In this document: positions 24,758 through 33,073 of the stretch, in pieces | Layout of the letters: each line of letters starts with the position of its first letter | Numbering within the stretch: position 1 is the stretch's first letter | Assembly (NCBI RefSeq): GCF_050916235.1 | Contig: NZ_CP104854.1 | Coordinates: forward strand, 1,736,001-1,800,000 | Source: Maridesulfovibrio sp050916235 | GTDB lineage: Bacteria; Desulfobacterota; Desulfovibrionia; Desulfovibrionales; Desulfovibrionaceae | Reading direction: 5' to 3' | DNA: 64,000 nt | Made by a program: the position numbers and the translations under genes | Notes under the pieces: generated by a model | Told to the model about the DNA's origin: nothing | Seen by the model: only the letters and a program-made list of their open reading frames with translations | Database searches by the model: none

Positions 24758-25951
24758 ATGTGTGCCGCATATCTTGATAACAACGCCACAACCATGGTCG
24801 CACCGGAAGTGCGCGAAGCAATTCTTCCCTTCCTCGGAGAGGAATACGGAAACCCGTCTTCCATGCACCGACTGGGCGGCAAGTCCGGCCTGCACATGGA
24901 ACAGGCCCGCCAGAAGATAGCTGCAGGGCTGAACTGCGATCCGGATGAAATCATCTTCACTTCCTGCGGAACTGAAAGCGACAACACCGCCATTTTCTCC
25001 GCCATAGAATCCCAGCCGGAAAAAAGGCATCTTGTTACCACCCGCGTGGAACACCCTGCAGTGCTCAACGTGGCCAAGCACTACGAGCGCAAGGGCTACG
25101 ATGTCACCTACCTGCCGGTAGATTCCAGGGGACTCTTCGATCTCGCCCAGTACCGCGACGCCCTGCGTCCTGACACAGCCATTGTTTCGGTGATGTACGC
25201 CAACAACGAATCTGGCGTAATTTCCCCGATCGAGAAGATGTCCATGATCGCCAAGGAAAGGGGCATCCTATTTCACACTGACGCTGTTCAGGCCGTGGGC
25301 AAGCTTCCCATCGACCTGAAGAAGCTCCCCGTGGACTACCTTGCCCTGTCAGGCCACAAGATCCACGCTCCCAAGGGAGTAGGAGCGTTATTCCTGCGTC
25401 GCAACGCCCCGTTCCGTCCCTTTATGCTCGGCGGACATCAGGAACATGGTCGGCGCGGGGGAACTGAAAACCTGCCCGGCATCGTCGGACTCGGAACGGC
25501 CATGGAGCTGGCAGTAAAGCACATTGACGAAGAAAATACCCGTGTGCGCGCCCTGCGTGACCGCCTTGAACAGGGTCTCATGTCCGCCATTCCCGATGCA
25601 ATCGTGAACGGCGACAGGGAAATGCGCCTGCCCAACACCCTGTCCATCGCCTTCAAGTACATTGAAGGAGAAGCCATGCTGCTCATGCTCGACCAGTTCG
25701 GCATCTGCGCAAGCTCCGGATCAGCGTGTACTTCCGGGTCACTGGAACCGTCCCACGTCCTGCGGGCCATGGGGGTTCCCTTCACCTATGCGCACGGTTC
25801 ACTACGGTTCTCCCTGTCCATCTACAACTCCGACGAAGATGTAGACCTCGTGCTCAGAGAACTGCCGTTGATCATCAGCAGGCTGCGGGAAATGTCCCCC
25901 TTCCGCCGTGGTGATGAAGGGCTCGACTGGGTGGATGAACACCACCACTAG
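24758..25951 (+). CDS. nifS: Cysteine desulfurase, NifS type
   Basis: 397 residues. PLP enzyme that takes sulfur from cysteine to a persulfide for cluster building. The PLP lysine is in LSGHKIHAPKGVGAL and the active cysteine in SSGSACTSGS. The N-terminus reads AAYLDNNATTMVAPEV, typical for NifS/IscS. It is coupled with nifU (one-base gap) and lies just before cysK-cysE, which make its substrate, so the region joins cysteine synthesis to cluster assembly. The tail DEHHH may bind metal by chance. A terminator follows. Confidence 0.95.
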   Translation: MCAAYLDNNATTMVAPEVREAILPFLGEEYGNPSSMHRLGGKSGLHMEQARQKIAAGLNCDPDEIIFTSCGTESDNTAIFSAIESQPEKRHLVTTRVEHPAVLNVAKHYERKGYDVTYLPVDSRGLFDLAQYRDALRPDTAIVSVMYANNESGVISPIEKMSMIAKERGILFHTDAVQAVGKLPIDLKKLPVDYLALSGHKIHAPKGVGALFLRRNAPFRPFMLGGHQEHGRRGGTENLPGIVGLGTAMELAVKHIDEENTRVRALRDRLEQGLMSAIPDAIVNGDREMRLPNTLSIAFKYIEGEAMLLMLDQFGICASSGSACTSGSLEPSHVLRAMGVPFTYAHGSLRFSLSIYNSDEDVDLVLRELPLIISRLREMSPFRRGDEGLDWVDEHHH

Positions 25952-25980
25952 CAGCCGGGCCGCTTATTGTGAGCTGGCTC

Positions 25981-26029
25981 AATACGGACAGGATATTTCC
26001 ATATCAGAAAAATCTTGTCCGTATTTTTG
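25981..26029 (+). terminator. Terminator after nifS
   Basis: AATACGGACAGGAT (25981-25994) pairs with ATCTTGTCCGTATT (26012-26025) with one mismatch or G-T pair and is followed by TTTGC. It separates nifUS from cysK. Confidence 0.75.
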
Positions 26030-26087
26030 CTTTTTATAGAGATTTAGGGCAGGAAATCAAAAAATACATCAATCAAGAGGGTTGATT

Positions 26088-27011
26088 ATGAATATACATG
26101 AGTCCATGATTTCTCTGGTCGGGAACACTCCGCTGGTCAGGCTGAACAAAGTAACCGAAGGCTGCACCGCACAGGTTGCCGCAAAGCTCGAATTTTTCAA
26201 CCCCTGTTCATCGGTCAAGGACCGCATCGGCGTCTCCATGATTGAAGAAGCGGAAAAACGCGGCGATCTCAAACCGGGAGCAACCGTTGTCGAACCCACC
26301 AGCGGCAATACCGGCATCGGTCTTGCCTTTGTCTGCGCGGTAAAGGGCTACAAGCTGGTCCTGACAATGCCTGAATCCATGAGTCAGGAACGCAAGGATC
26401 TGCTCAAGGGATTCGGTGCGGAACTGGTTCTTACTCCGGCTGCACAGGGAATGACAGGAGCGATCAACAAGGCCAAGGAAATCACCGCTGCCGATCCGAA
26501 CGCATTCATGCCCCTGCAATTTGAAAACCCTGACAATCCGCTGGCGCACCGCAATAAAACCGTCAACGAAATCTGGGATGATACGGACGGCAAAATTGAT
26601 ATTTTCGTTGCCGGGGTCGGAACAGGCGGAACCCTTACCGGGGTCGGCGCAGAACTCAAGAAGCGCAATCCTTCAGTACAGGTGATCGCCGTGGAACCGG
26701 AAAAATCTCCGGTGCTTTCCGGCGGCAGCCCTGCCCCGCACGGTATTCAGGGCATAGGAGCCGGATTTGTACCCGGAGTTCTGGAAACCGGAATCATCAG
26801 CGAGGTGGTGAAGGTAGCAGATGAAGACGCAGTTGCCATGTCCCGCCGCCTGATCAAGGAAGAAGGAATCCTGTGCGGAATCTCCGCCGGAGCCGCAGCC
26901 CACGCGGCAGTCCAGATTGCAAAAAGACCGGAAAACAAAGACAAGCTGGTGGTATTCATTGTTCCCGACACCGGAGAACGTTACCTGAGCACCACACTTT
27001 TCAAGGAATAA
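26088..27011 (+). CDS. cysK: Cysteine synthase A (O-acetylserine thiol-lyase)
   Basis: 307 residues. PLP enzyme that makes cysteine from O-acetylserine and sulfide. The PLP lysine is in FFNPCSSVKDRIGVSMIEEA, the phosphate-binding and substrate loops in EPTSGNTGIGLAF and GVGTGGTLTG, and the C-terminal GISAGAAAHAA is typical. I chose ATG 26088 with AGAGG seven bases upstream; a TTG two codons earlier overlaps the spacing. CysE follows after 12 bases, and the two enzymes often form the cysteine synthase complex. In a sulfide-producing organism this is the direct route into cysteine. Confidence 0.95.
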   Translation: MNIHESMISLVGNTPLVRLNKVTEGCTAQVAAKLEFFNPCSSVKDRIGVSMIEEAEKRGDLKPGATVVEPTSGNTGIGLAFVCAVKGYKLVLTMPESMSQERKDLLKGFGAELVLTPAAQGMTGAINKAKEITAADPNAFMPLQFENPDNPLAHRNKTVNEIWDDTDGKIDIFVAGVGTGGTLTGVGAELKKRNPSVQVIAVEPEKSPVLSGGSPAPHGIQGIGAGFVPGVLETGIISEVVKVADEDAVAMSRRLIKEEGILCGISAGAAAHAAVQIAKRPENKDKLVVFIVPDTGERYLSTTLFKE

Positions 27012-27023
27012 GGTTAAGATAAA

Positions 27024-27908
27024 ATGGTTAGCAAGATCGGAAGCCCGCTTTTGGCGGAAGTTGTCGAGGCCCTGTGCGAAGAAAGTTCCTACGAGGCCGT
27101 ATACCACATGCCCGACCATGACAGGCCCATGCCCTCACTCGAAGCACTTGGAGAGCTGGTTGAAAGGCTGCGGGCGGTCATTTTCCCCGGATATTTCGGT
27201 AACTCCGAAATAAGGCCCGAGACCATGCGCTACCACATCGGCGGCAATCTTGATGTGGCCTACCGGATTCTGGTGGAACAGATTCTGCGCGGACACTGCT
27301 TTTTCTGCAATGCCGATGAGCGCAGCTGTCTCGACTGTGAAGCGGCAGCAAAACTGATCGCTTCCGAGTTCATGGCCAAGCTGCCGGAAATCCGCCGCCT
27401 GCTTGCTACCGACGTTCAGGCTGCCTACGTGGGAGACCCCGCATCAAAAAGCCCGGGCGAAACCATCTTCTGCTATCCCAGCATCATCGCCATGACCCAT
27501 CACCGTATCGCGCATGAGCTGTACAAGCTTAATGTGGACCTCATCCCGCGCATTATCGGCGAAATGGCCCACTCCAAGACCGGCATAGACATTCATCCCG
27601 GAGCGCAGATCGGCGAGCATTTCTTCATTGATCACGGAACCGGCACTGTCATCGGCGAGACCTGCATCATCGGCCGTAACGTCCGCCTCTATCAGGGCGT
27701 AACCCTCGGAGCCAAGAGCTTCCCGCAGGACGATTCAGGGCAGCTTATAAAAGGCATCGCCCGTCATCCCATCGTTGAAGACAACGTCATCGTCTACTCC
27801 GGGGCAACAATCCTCGGTCGCGTGACCATCGGACAGGGCTCCGTCATCGGCGGCAACGTCTGGATCACCCGCTCCGTTGAAGCTGGAGAACGACTGCTGC
27901 AAAGATAA
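27024..27908 (+). CDS. cysE: Serine O-acetyltransferase
   Basis: 294 residues. It acetylates serine for CysK. The C-terminal half is the left-handed beta-helix of hexapeptide repeats (IDIHPGAQIGEHFFIDHGTG, VIGETCIIGRNVRLYQGVTLGAK, VIYSGATILGRVTIGQGSVIGGNVW). The long N-terminal half fits the EpsC/CysE-like form and has a CFFCNADERSCLDCEAAA cysteine cluster (about residues 92-108), which is unusual and could bind a metal (inference). It ends with ERLLQR rather than the usual Ile tail that docks into CysK. Co-transcribed with cysK. Confidence 0.9.
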   Translation: MVSKIGSPLLAEVVEALCEESSYEAVYHMPDHDRPMPSLEALGELVERLRAVIFPGYFGNSEIRPETMRYHIGGNLDVAYRILVEQILRGHCFFCNADERSCLDCEAAAKLIASEFMAKLPEIRRLLATDVQAAYVGDPASKSPGETIFCYPSIIAMTHHRIAHELYKLNVDLIPRIIGEMAHSKTGIDIHPGAQIGEHFFIDHGTGTVIGETCIIGRNVRLYQGVTLGAKSFPQDDSGQLIKGIARHPIVEDNVIVYSGATILGRVTIGQGSVIGGNVWITRSVEAGERLLQR

Positions 27909-27941
27909 ATGTCCGGCAGCTCGTTAAATTGGGATGAGTTC

Positions 27942-27981
27942 GATGCGCTGCGCGCAATTGACGACTTGATTTTGCCTCCTG
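27942..27981. repeat. Partial third copy of the intergenic repeat
   Basis: GATGCGCTGCGCGCAATTGACGACTTGATTTTGCCTCC resembles the GATGCGCGTTGCG...TTTGATTTCGCCTCC end of copies A and B, then diverges. As in copies A and B, it lies just downstream of a gene end. Confidence 0.6.
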
Positions 27982-28020
27982 AGACTTAAGCTCTTCAAAA
28001 AGAGTTTAAGCCCCAGGAGG
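27975..28020. terminator. Bidirectional terminator between cysE and acs
   Basis: CCTCCTG (27975-27981) pairs with CAGGAGG (28014-28020); inside, CTTAAGCTCTT (27985-27995) pairs with AAGAGTTTAAG (28000-28010) with one G-T pair. It stands between the convergent ends of cysE and acs. T-runs are poor on both sides. Confidence 0.55.
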
Positions 28021-28022
28021 TA

Positions 28023-29894
28023 TTACTCTTTCAAGGCAGTCCGTAAAATTTTGCCGCTGGAAGTCTTGGGCAGGTCATCGCAGAATTCGATGGCCCGAAC
28101 AACAACGATAGGCCCAAGCTCACGGCGGATGTGCTCCTTGAGTTCACGGTGCAGGTCATCGGTCCTTTCCACGCCGTGCTTGAGGGTCACATAGCCTTTG
28201 GCCACCTGCCCCTTGATCTTGTCGGGCACGCCGACCACAACGGCTTCGGCCACATGCGGATGGCTGGCCAGTGCGCTCTCCACTTCAGCAGTTCCGATGC
28301 GATGTCCGGAAATGTTCAGGACATCATCAGCCCGCCCCTGAATCCAGAAATATCCGTCCTCATCCTTACGGGCCACATCACCGGCATAGAACATACCGGG
28401 TATGCGGTTCCAGTAATGATCCATGACCTCGGCGCGATCACCGAGCACATCGCTGAACATGGCAGGCCACGGCTTCCTGATGACCAGAAATCCGCCCTTG
28501 CCGGCAGGAACGGGATTACCCTCACTGTCCACTACATCGGCATCTACGCCGGGCAGCGGTCGGGTCACCGATCCGGGTTTGAGAACCGACACCGGCATGG
28601 GACTGATCATGATCATTCCGGTTTCAGTCTGCCACCACGTATCCAGTACCGGACACTGGCCCTTGCCGATGATTTCGTACAGCCAGAGCCACGCTTCAGG
28701 GTTGAACGGTTCCCCGACTGCACCGAGAATACGCAGCGTGGAAAGATCATGCTGATCAGGATAGCGGTGCCCGAAACGCATAAGAGTGCGTATCTGGGTC
28801 GGCGAGGTGTAAAAAATAGTCACCCCGTACTTGGAAACAATATTCCACATCCGATCCGCCTGCGGGTACAGCGAATGCCCTTCATACATGACCGTGGTGG
28901 TTCCCGCCAGAAGTGGCCCGTAAACGAGATAGCTGTGACCGGTAATCCAGCCGGGATCGGCTGAACACCAGAAGATATCCGTGGGCTTGAGGTCGAAGAC
29001 CCACTTGAAAGTGCGGTGCACCCCGACCATGTAGCCGCCGTGCGAGTGGACCATACCCTTGGGTTTGCCTGTTGTTCCTGAGGTATGCAGGATGAAAAGC
29101 GGATCATCGGCAGCCATGATTTCAGCCGGGGCATGCGGACGTTCGTGACGGACAAGATCTGCATACCAGCAGTCGCGGGCCGAATCCATCTCCACTTCAA
29201 CGTTGGCTCGGTGCACGACGACCACGGATTCGGCAATACCGTCCGGGGTGCTCAGCAGGGCCCGGTCGACCTCCTCCTTGAGGCGGATGACCTGACCGTT
29301 ACGGTAGAATCCGTCGGCGGTTATCACTACGCGGGGCTTGATCTCACAGAGCCGTTCACGGAGCAGTCGGGCGGAAAACCCTGAAAAAACGAGAGAGTGG
29401 ACTGCACCGATCCGGGCGCAGGCCAGCATGGAGATGACCGTCTCGGGCAGTTGCGGCATATAGAGAACCACCCGGTCACCTTTGGTCACGCCCAGTCGCT
29501 TAAGACCGTTGGCGAAACGGTTTACGGCCCGGTAAAGTTCGTAATAGGTATACTGCCGGGAATCACCGGGTTCACCTTCCCAGATGAGGGCCAGCCGGTT
29601 CTTGTTGACGGTTTCGATGTGCCGGTCCAGAGCATTGTAGACGATATTGCAGCGTGCCCCGGTAAACCAGCGGAAATGAGGAGCATCTGACGAGTCACAG
29701 ACCTTGTCCCACTTGGTGAACCAGTCCAGTTCCTCGGCAGCCTCTTCCCAGTAGGCACACAGGTCGATATCCGCAAGCTCCCGCGCGGCACGTAAATCCT
29801 GCGGATTCACCCCGGCGTCGATAAGCATTTGCGGCAACGGGCGGAACACCCTCATTTCATGCAACAGGCTGTCCAGTGTTTCTTTATGATCCAC
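28023..29894 (-). CDS. acs: Acetyl-CoA synthetase
   Basis: 623 residues from the GTG at 29894, chosen because GGAGG stands five bases upstream and MDHKETLDSLLHEMRVF begins there; an ATG at 29906 overlaps that site. It activates acetate to acetyl-CoA via acetyl-AMP. Acs signatures are WYADLV, PLFILHTSGTTGKPKGMVHS (phosphate loop), DIFWCSADPGWITGHSYLVYGPL, DTWWQTETG, and the C-terminal SSGKILRTAL with the lysine that is acetylated in known Acs. Preceded on the same strand by a LytTR-type regulator (159-base gap), which may control it. Confidence 0.95.
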   Translation of the reverse strand: MDHKETLDSLLHEMRVFRPLPQMLIDAGVNPQDLRAARELADIDLCAYWEEAAEELDWFTKWDKVCDSSDAPHFRWFTGARCNIVYNALDRHIETVNKNRLALIWEGEPGDSRQYTYYELYRAVNRFANGLKRLGVTKGDRVVLYMPQLPETVISMLACARIGAVHSLVFSGFSARLLRERLCEIKPRVVITADGFYRNGQVIRLKEEVDRALLSTPDGIAESVVVVHRANVEVEMDSARDCWYADLVRHERPHAPAEIMAADDPLFILHTSGTTGKPKGMVHSHGGYMVGVHRTFKWVFDLKPTDIFWCSADPGWITGHSYLVYGPLLAGTTTVMYEGHSLYPQADRMWNIVSKYGVTIFYTSPTQIRTLMRFGHRYPDQHDLSTLRILGAVGEPFNPEAWLWLYEIIGKGQCPVLDTWWQTETGMIMISPMPVSVLKPGSVTRPLPGVDADVVDSEGNPVPAGKGGFLVIRKPWPAMFSDVLGDRAEVMDHYWNRIPGMFYAGDVARKDEDGYFWIQGRADDVLNISGHRIGTAEVESALASHPHVAEAVVVGVPDKIKGQVAKGYVTLKHGVERTDDLHRELKEHIRRELGPIVVVRAIEFCDDLPKTSSGKILRTALKE

Positions 29895-30053
29895 GGAGCC
29901 CTCCATTCTTTGATACGACCAAGCACACCTCTGTGATAAAACATAACCCGCCAATTCGGGAAGCGGACTTTTCATGATGCAATCTAGCCGTGGAGAGCAT
30001 CCACTGCATCCCATAATCGGCAAACGGCGTAAGGATTCCGGTAAGCGGCATGG

Positions 30054-30923
30054 CTACATCCCCAGAATCTGTTTCAGCTTGCCGATACGCCGCCTGCTGA
30101 TGGGCAGCTCGATACGGGTCCTCCCCGCAGTCCTGAGCATGAAGTTGCTTCCGGGAAGCGTGGCTATCTCGGTAACCATTTCAAGGTTAACAAGATATTT
30201 CCGGTGAACCCGCAGAAAACGGTGCGGTTCAAGGCGTTCTTCAAGATTTTTGAGCCGGTGGGAGGTGAGAAATTTCTGATTTGCGGTATGCACGTATGAA
30301 TAATCCTCATAGGCCTCTACAAAGATGATCTGCGTGTAGGGGATGAGGATCATGCTGCCGTCCTGGTTGACCGGCAGTTTCTCTATTTCCGGCTGGCGGG
30401 TCTGCGAGAAATCCCAGGCATTCTTCAGTGCCGAAAGGAAGCGATCCTGTTCATCATCGGCAAGCGGCAGCTGGAGAGTCTCCTCGCCGGTTTCAACACC
30501 GGTGCCGGACTCCTTCCAATCCGAAGGTTCAGGAATCTCCCTGAAATGACTTTTGAACCGGGCGATACGCTCAAGGGTTTTGCCCATTCGGTCTTTATCC
30601 GGGGGCCAGATGAGATAATCCACAGCGCCAAGCTCAAAGGCCTGATAGGCTTTTGTTTCATCCTCAGCAATGAAAATGAGTCCGGGCTTGTGCTTGCTTG
30701 CTCCCAGCGCCTGAGCCAGCTCTACACCGCTGCCCCCTTCGCCAAGATCAAGAGCGAGAAAAATTATCCCGTAACCGACAGCCTTGTGCAACTCCAGTGC
30801 TTCATCGGCAGCAACAGTCTCCCCAAGCACGCGCACGACCTTAGACCCGGCAAGATTTCTGCGGATTTCGGAACGGACATCCGGATCCGGATGGATAATA
30901 AGTGCTTTAAGGCTGGGCAACAT
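30054..30923 (-). CDS. LytTR-family regulator with degenerate receiver domain
   Basis: 289 residues: N-terminal receiver-like domain (about 5-120), an acidic linker, and a C-terminal LytTR DNA-binding domain (about 180-289; IFVEAYEDYSYVHTANQKFL, HRFLRVHRKYLVNLEMVTEI, LPISRRRIGKLKQIL). The receiver is unusual: the acidic pair at the start reads IIHPDP instead of IVDDEP, and the conserved lysine before the proline is tryptophan (DYLIWPPD, W106). An Asp remains after beta-3 (FLALDLG). Phosphorylation-independent action is likely (inference). The start ATG has GGAG only two bases away; TTG two bases on would suit better. It precedes acs. Confidence 0.88.
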   Translation of the reverse strand: MLPSLKALIIHPDPDVRSEIRRNLAGSKVVRVLGETVAADEALELHKAVGYGIIFLALDLGEGGSGVELAQALGASKHKPGLIFIAEDETKAYQAFELGAVDYLIWPPDKDRMGKTLERIARFKSHFREIPEPSDWKESGTGVETGEETLQLPLADDEQDRFLSALKNAWDFSQTRQPEIEKLPVNQDGSMILIPYTQIIFVEAYEDYSYVHTANQKFLTSHRLKNLEERLEPHRFLRVHRKYLVNLEMVTEIATLPGSNFMLRTAGRTRIELPISRRRIGKLKQILGM

Positions 30924-31080
30924 AGCTCCGTCACTGAAAATGTCTTATTGTTTCCTGATAGCTTTATTCACAGTGAACTGCAAGGTCATGATCGCCGTAA
31001 TTTCACACTATAATAATTTACTTTGTCAGCTGCGGTGATAATTTATCCAAGGTTCAGAGGCATGGTTTCATAAACTTCAC

Positions 31081-31110
31081 TTGACACAAACAAGAATTGT
31101 TACTACTAAT
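31081..31110 (+). promoter_or_regulatory. perR promoter with candidate PerR operator
   Basis: TTGACA (31081-31086), an 18-base spacer and ACTAAT (31105-31110) form a sigma-70-like promoter. The spacer holds AACAA-GAA-TTGTT (31089-31101), a 5-3-5 inverted repeat. This is the expected place for autoregulation by PerR; the exact motif used by this PerR is not known to me. Confidence 0.5.
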
Positions 31111-31129
31111 TAGTCAACGCGAGGTCATT

Positions 31130-31519
31130 ATGAAAATAGGACAAAGAAGATCAAAGCAAAGGGAATTAATCCTTGAAGAACTGAAAGGGTTGACCTGCCA
31201 TCCCACAGCCGATGAACTGTACGAGATGGTAAGAAAACGCATTTCAAATATCAGCCTGGGTACGGTTTACCGGAACCTTGAGCTGCTGGCTGCCAATGGA
31301 GTCATCCTGAAAATCGAAACAGGTGGAAAAAACCGTTTTGACGGGACCTCGGCACCGCATCCCCATATCCGCTGTATACAGTGCGGTAAGGTTGACGATG
31401 TCAAACAGCAGATAGAAGCTCCGCCTCTGGATCGTTTACAGGCCAGAGGGTACGAGGTGCAGGGATGCTGCATAGAGTATTTCGGTCTCTGCCCGGACTG
31501 CATATCATCAAGCCACTAA
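31130..31519 (+). CDS. perR: Fur-family peroxide-responsive regulator PerR
   Basis: 129 residues. Winged helix SKQRELILEELKGLTCHPTADELYEMV ... LGTVYRNLELLAANGVI is typical of the Fur family. The dimer domain carries HPHIRCIQCGKVDD and CPDC, the two CxxC pairs of the structural zinc site. Metal at the sensory site oxidises with peroxide and the protein then leaves DNA. GAGG stands five bases before ATG 31130; ATG 31097 lies inside the promoter and is rejected. In D. vulgaris perR precedes rubrerythrin, as here, which supports PerR over Fur or Zur. Confidence 0.9.
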   Translation: MKIGQRRSKQRELILEELKGLTCHPTADELYEMVRKRISNISLGTVYRNLELLAANGVILKIETGGKNRFDGTSAPHPHIRCIQCGKVDDVKQQIEAPPLDRLQARGYEVQGCCIEYFGLCPDCISSSH

Positions 31520-31673
31520 AAAATTACCCGCGCATTCAGTGAGTTACGGCAGGGCAACCTGCCGTAGTCATTATTTTACATAAAATAGACTGACAGCAAC
31601 AATGTTAGTTGTTAGTTTTGATGTGCCTCTATCCATTTCGCCATAATCAAACAATCGTTTAAGGAGCGGTAAT

Positions 31674-32249
31674 ATGTCCGAACTTAAAGGGACTCGTACT
31701 GAAAAAAACATTCTGACTGCGTTTGCAGGCGAATCGCAGGCCCGCAACCGCTACACCTATTTCTCATCACAGGCCAAGAAAGAAGGCTTTGTGCAGATTT
31801 CCAAAGTCTTTGAAGAAACCGCCAATCAGGAAAAAGAACACGCCAAAAGACTCTTCAAGCTTCTTGAAGGCGGAGAAGTGGAAGTTACCGCTTCCTTCCC
31901 CGCAGGGGTTATCGGCAGCACTGTCGAAAACCTCAAGGAAGCTGCCGGCGGAGAAAGGCACGAATGGCAAGAAATGTATCCCGATTTCGCCAAAATTGCC
32001 GAAGAAGAAGGCTTCACTGCCATTGCAGCAGTATTCAGAGCAATTGCCGTGGCTGAAGAATTTCACGAAAAACGCTATCTTGCTCTTGCAAAAAACATTG
32101 AAGACGGAAAAGTTTTCAAAAAGGACGCTCCTGTGGTATGGCAGTGTCAGAACTGCGGATACACCCATCAGGGCGCATCTGCTCCTGAAAAGTGTCCGGC
32201 CTGCGCACATCCTCAGGCTCATTTCCAACTGGTCTGTGAAAACTGGTAG
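31674..32249 (+). CDS. rbr: Rubrerythrin
   Basis: 191 residues. The N-terminal four-helix bundle has the diiron ligands (FAGESQARNRY, EETANQEKEHAKRLF, FAKIAEEEGF, AIAVAEEFHEKRY); the C-terminal rubredoxin-like domain has CQNCGYTH and CPAC. It reduces hydrogen peroxide with electrons passed from rubredoxin. AAGGAG stands well before the ATG. It is the first enzyme gene after perR and probably in its regulon; an AACAA-N6-TTGTT word (31598-31613) sits upstream. It starts the tight run of defence genes. Confidence 0.95.
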   Translation: MSELKGTRTEKNILTAFAGESQARNRYTYFSSQAKKEGFVQISKVFEETANQEKEHAKRLFKLLEGGEVEVTASFPAGVIGSTVENLKEAAGGERHEWQEMYPDFAKIAEEEGFTAIAAVFRAIAVAEEFHEKRYLALAKNIEDGKVFKKDAPVVWQCQNCGYTHQGASAPEKCPACAHPQAHFQLVCENW

Positions 32250-32278
32250 CAGAACCCAAACTCCCCATGGAGGGCAAA

Positions 32279-32662
32279 ATGGCTGAACTGTATGAAGTTT
32301 ATAAATGTGACACATGTGGCAATATCACCATGGTAGTTCACGGCGGAGCGGGAGAACTCGTCTGCTGCGGCAGCCCCATGAAACTCCTTGTCGAAAATAC
32401 CGTTGATGCCGCCAAGGAAAAACATGTTCCCGTCATTGAAAAAATCGACGACGGCTACTTGGTAAAAGTTGGCGCAGTAGCACACCCCATGGAAGAAAAA
32501 CACTGGATTGAGTGGATTGAACTTTCCTGCGGAAACGCACGCCACTTCAAGCAGCTCAAACCCGGCGATGCTCCCGAAGCAAAATTCTGTGCATGTAAGA
32601 ACAGCACCGAGCCTGTTGTTGCACGCGCATACTGTAACCTGCACGGCCTCTGGAAGGCATAA
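32279..32662 (+). CDS. dfx: Desulfoferrodoxin (superoxide reductase)
   Basis: 127 residues, two-iron class. Centre I is a desulforedoxin-like Cys4 site (YKCDTCGN and CCGSPMKLL). Centre II, the active site, uses four His and one Cys: HPMEEKHWIEWIEL supplies histidines and CNLHGLW the Cys and last His. It reduces superoxide to peroxide without making oxygen, which suits an anaerobe; rubrerythrin then removes the peroxide. ATG 32279 has GGAGGG five bases upstream. It lies 29 bases after rbr and 15 bases before the Cx4C rubredoxin. Confidence 0.95.
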   Translation: MAELYEVYKCDTCGNITMVVHGGAGELVCCGSPMKLLVENTVDAAKEKHVPVIEKIDDGYLVKVGAVAHPMEEKHWIEWIELSCGNARHFKQLKPGDAPEAKFCACKNSTEPVVARAYCNLHGLWKA

Positions 32663-32677
32663 GCACGCAGGTCAAGC

Positions 32678-32857
32678 ATGGCAGAGCCCAAAGACATGTA
32701 TCAGTGCCAGATGAGCAACTGCGGCTACATCTACAATCCCGACAAGGGAGACCGAAAAGGGAAAATAGCCAAGGGAACCTCTTTTGCCGAACTGCCTGAA
32801 GACTGGAAGTGTCCGGTCTGCGGTGCAAGCAAAAAAGCGTTCAAACCCCTGGGATAA
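32678..32857 (+). CDS. Rubredoxin with Cx4C first motif (Rd-2 type)
   Basis: 59 residues. The second half is plain rubredoxin (FAELPEDWKCPVCGASKKAF). The first cysteine pair is CQMSNC, with four residues between cysteines instead of two. Such an insertion is known from rubredoxin-2 of Desulfovibrio desulfuricans 27774 and the rubredoxin-like Rdl proteins, so it should still bind iron but with different redox properties. It is too short to be called by length alone but the motifs are clear. Linked on both sides to dfx and the classical rubredoxin, it probably carries electrons for this cluster. Confidence 0.92.
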   Translation: MAEPKDMYQCQMSNCGYIYNPDKGDRKGKIAKGTSFAELPEDWKCPVCGASKKAFKPLG

Positions 32858-32887
32858 ATTAATACTACACTTAATGGAGATTGAATC

Positions 32888-33046
32888 ATGAAATACGTAT
32901 GTACACTTTGTGGCTGGGTTTATGATCCTGCTGTAGGCGATCCTGATGGCGGAATCGCTCCTGGAACCAAATTCGAAGATCTGCCCGAAGACTGGGAATG
33001 CCCGGTCTGCGGTGCATCCAAAGACGACTTCGAGCCTGAAGATTAA
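32888..33046 (+). CDS. rub: Rubredoxin
   Basis: 52 residues, the standard size. Both CxxC motifs are present (YVCTLCGW and CPVCGA), with the usual aromatic core and EDLPEDWECP. It binds one iron in four cysteines and passes single electrons, in Desulfovibrio chiefly to ROO and to rubrerythrin or desulfoferrodoxin. GGAGA lies upstream of the ATG. It stands 30 bases after the Cx4C rubredoxin and 95 bases before the ROO gene, from which a hairpin divides it. Confidence 0.97.
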   Translation: MKYVCTLCGWVYDPAVGDPDGGIAPGTKFEDLPEDWECPVCGASKDDFEPED

Positions 33047-33073
33047 TCATTCTAAACCACAGCTGAATTTACA

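Noticed and set aside
23917..25951. Nitrogen fixation locus
   Set aside because: Only nifU and nifS are present, without nitrogenase genes; they serve general iron-sulfur assembly.
26031..26087. T-box or cysteine riboswitch before cysK
   Set aside because: The leader after the nifS terminator is too short and has no matching stems.
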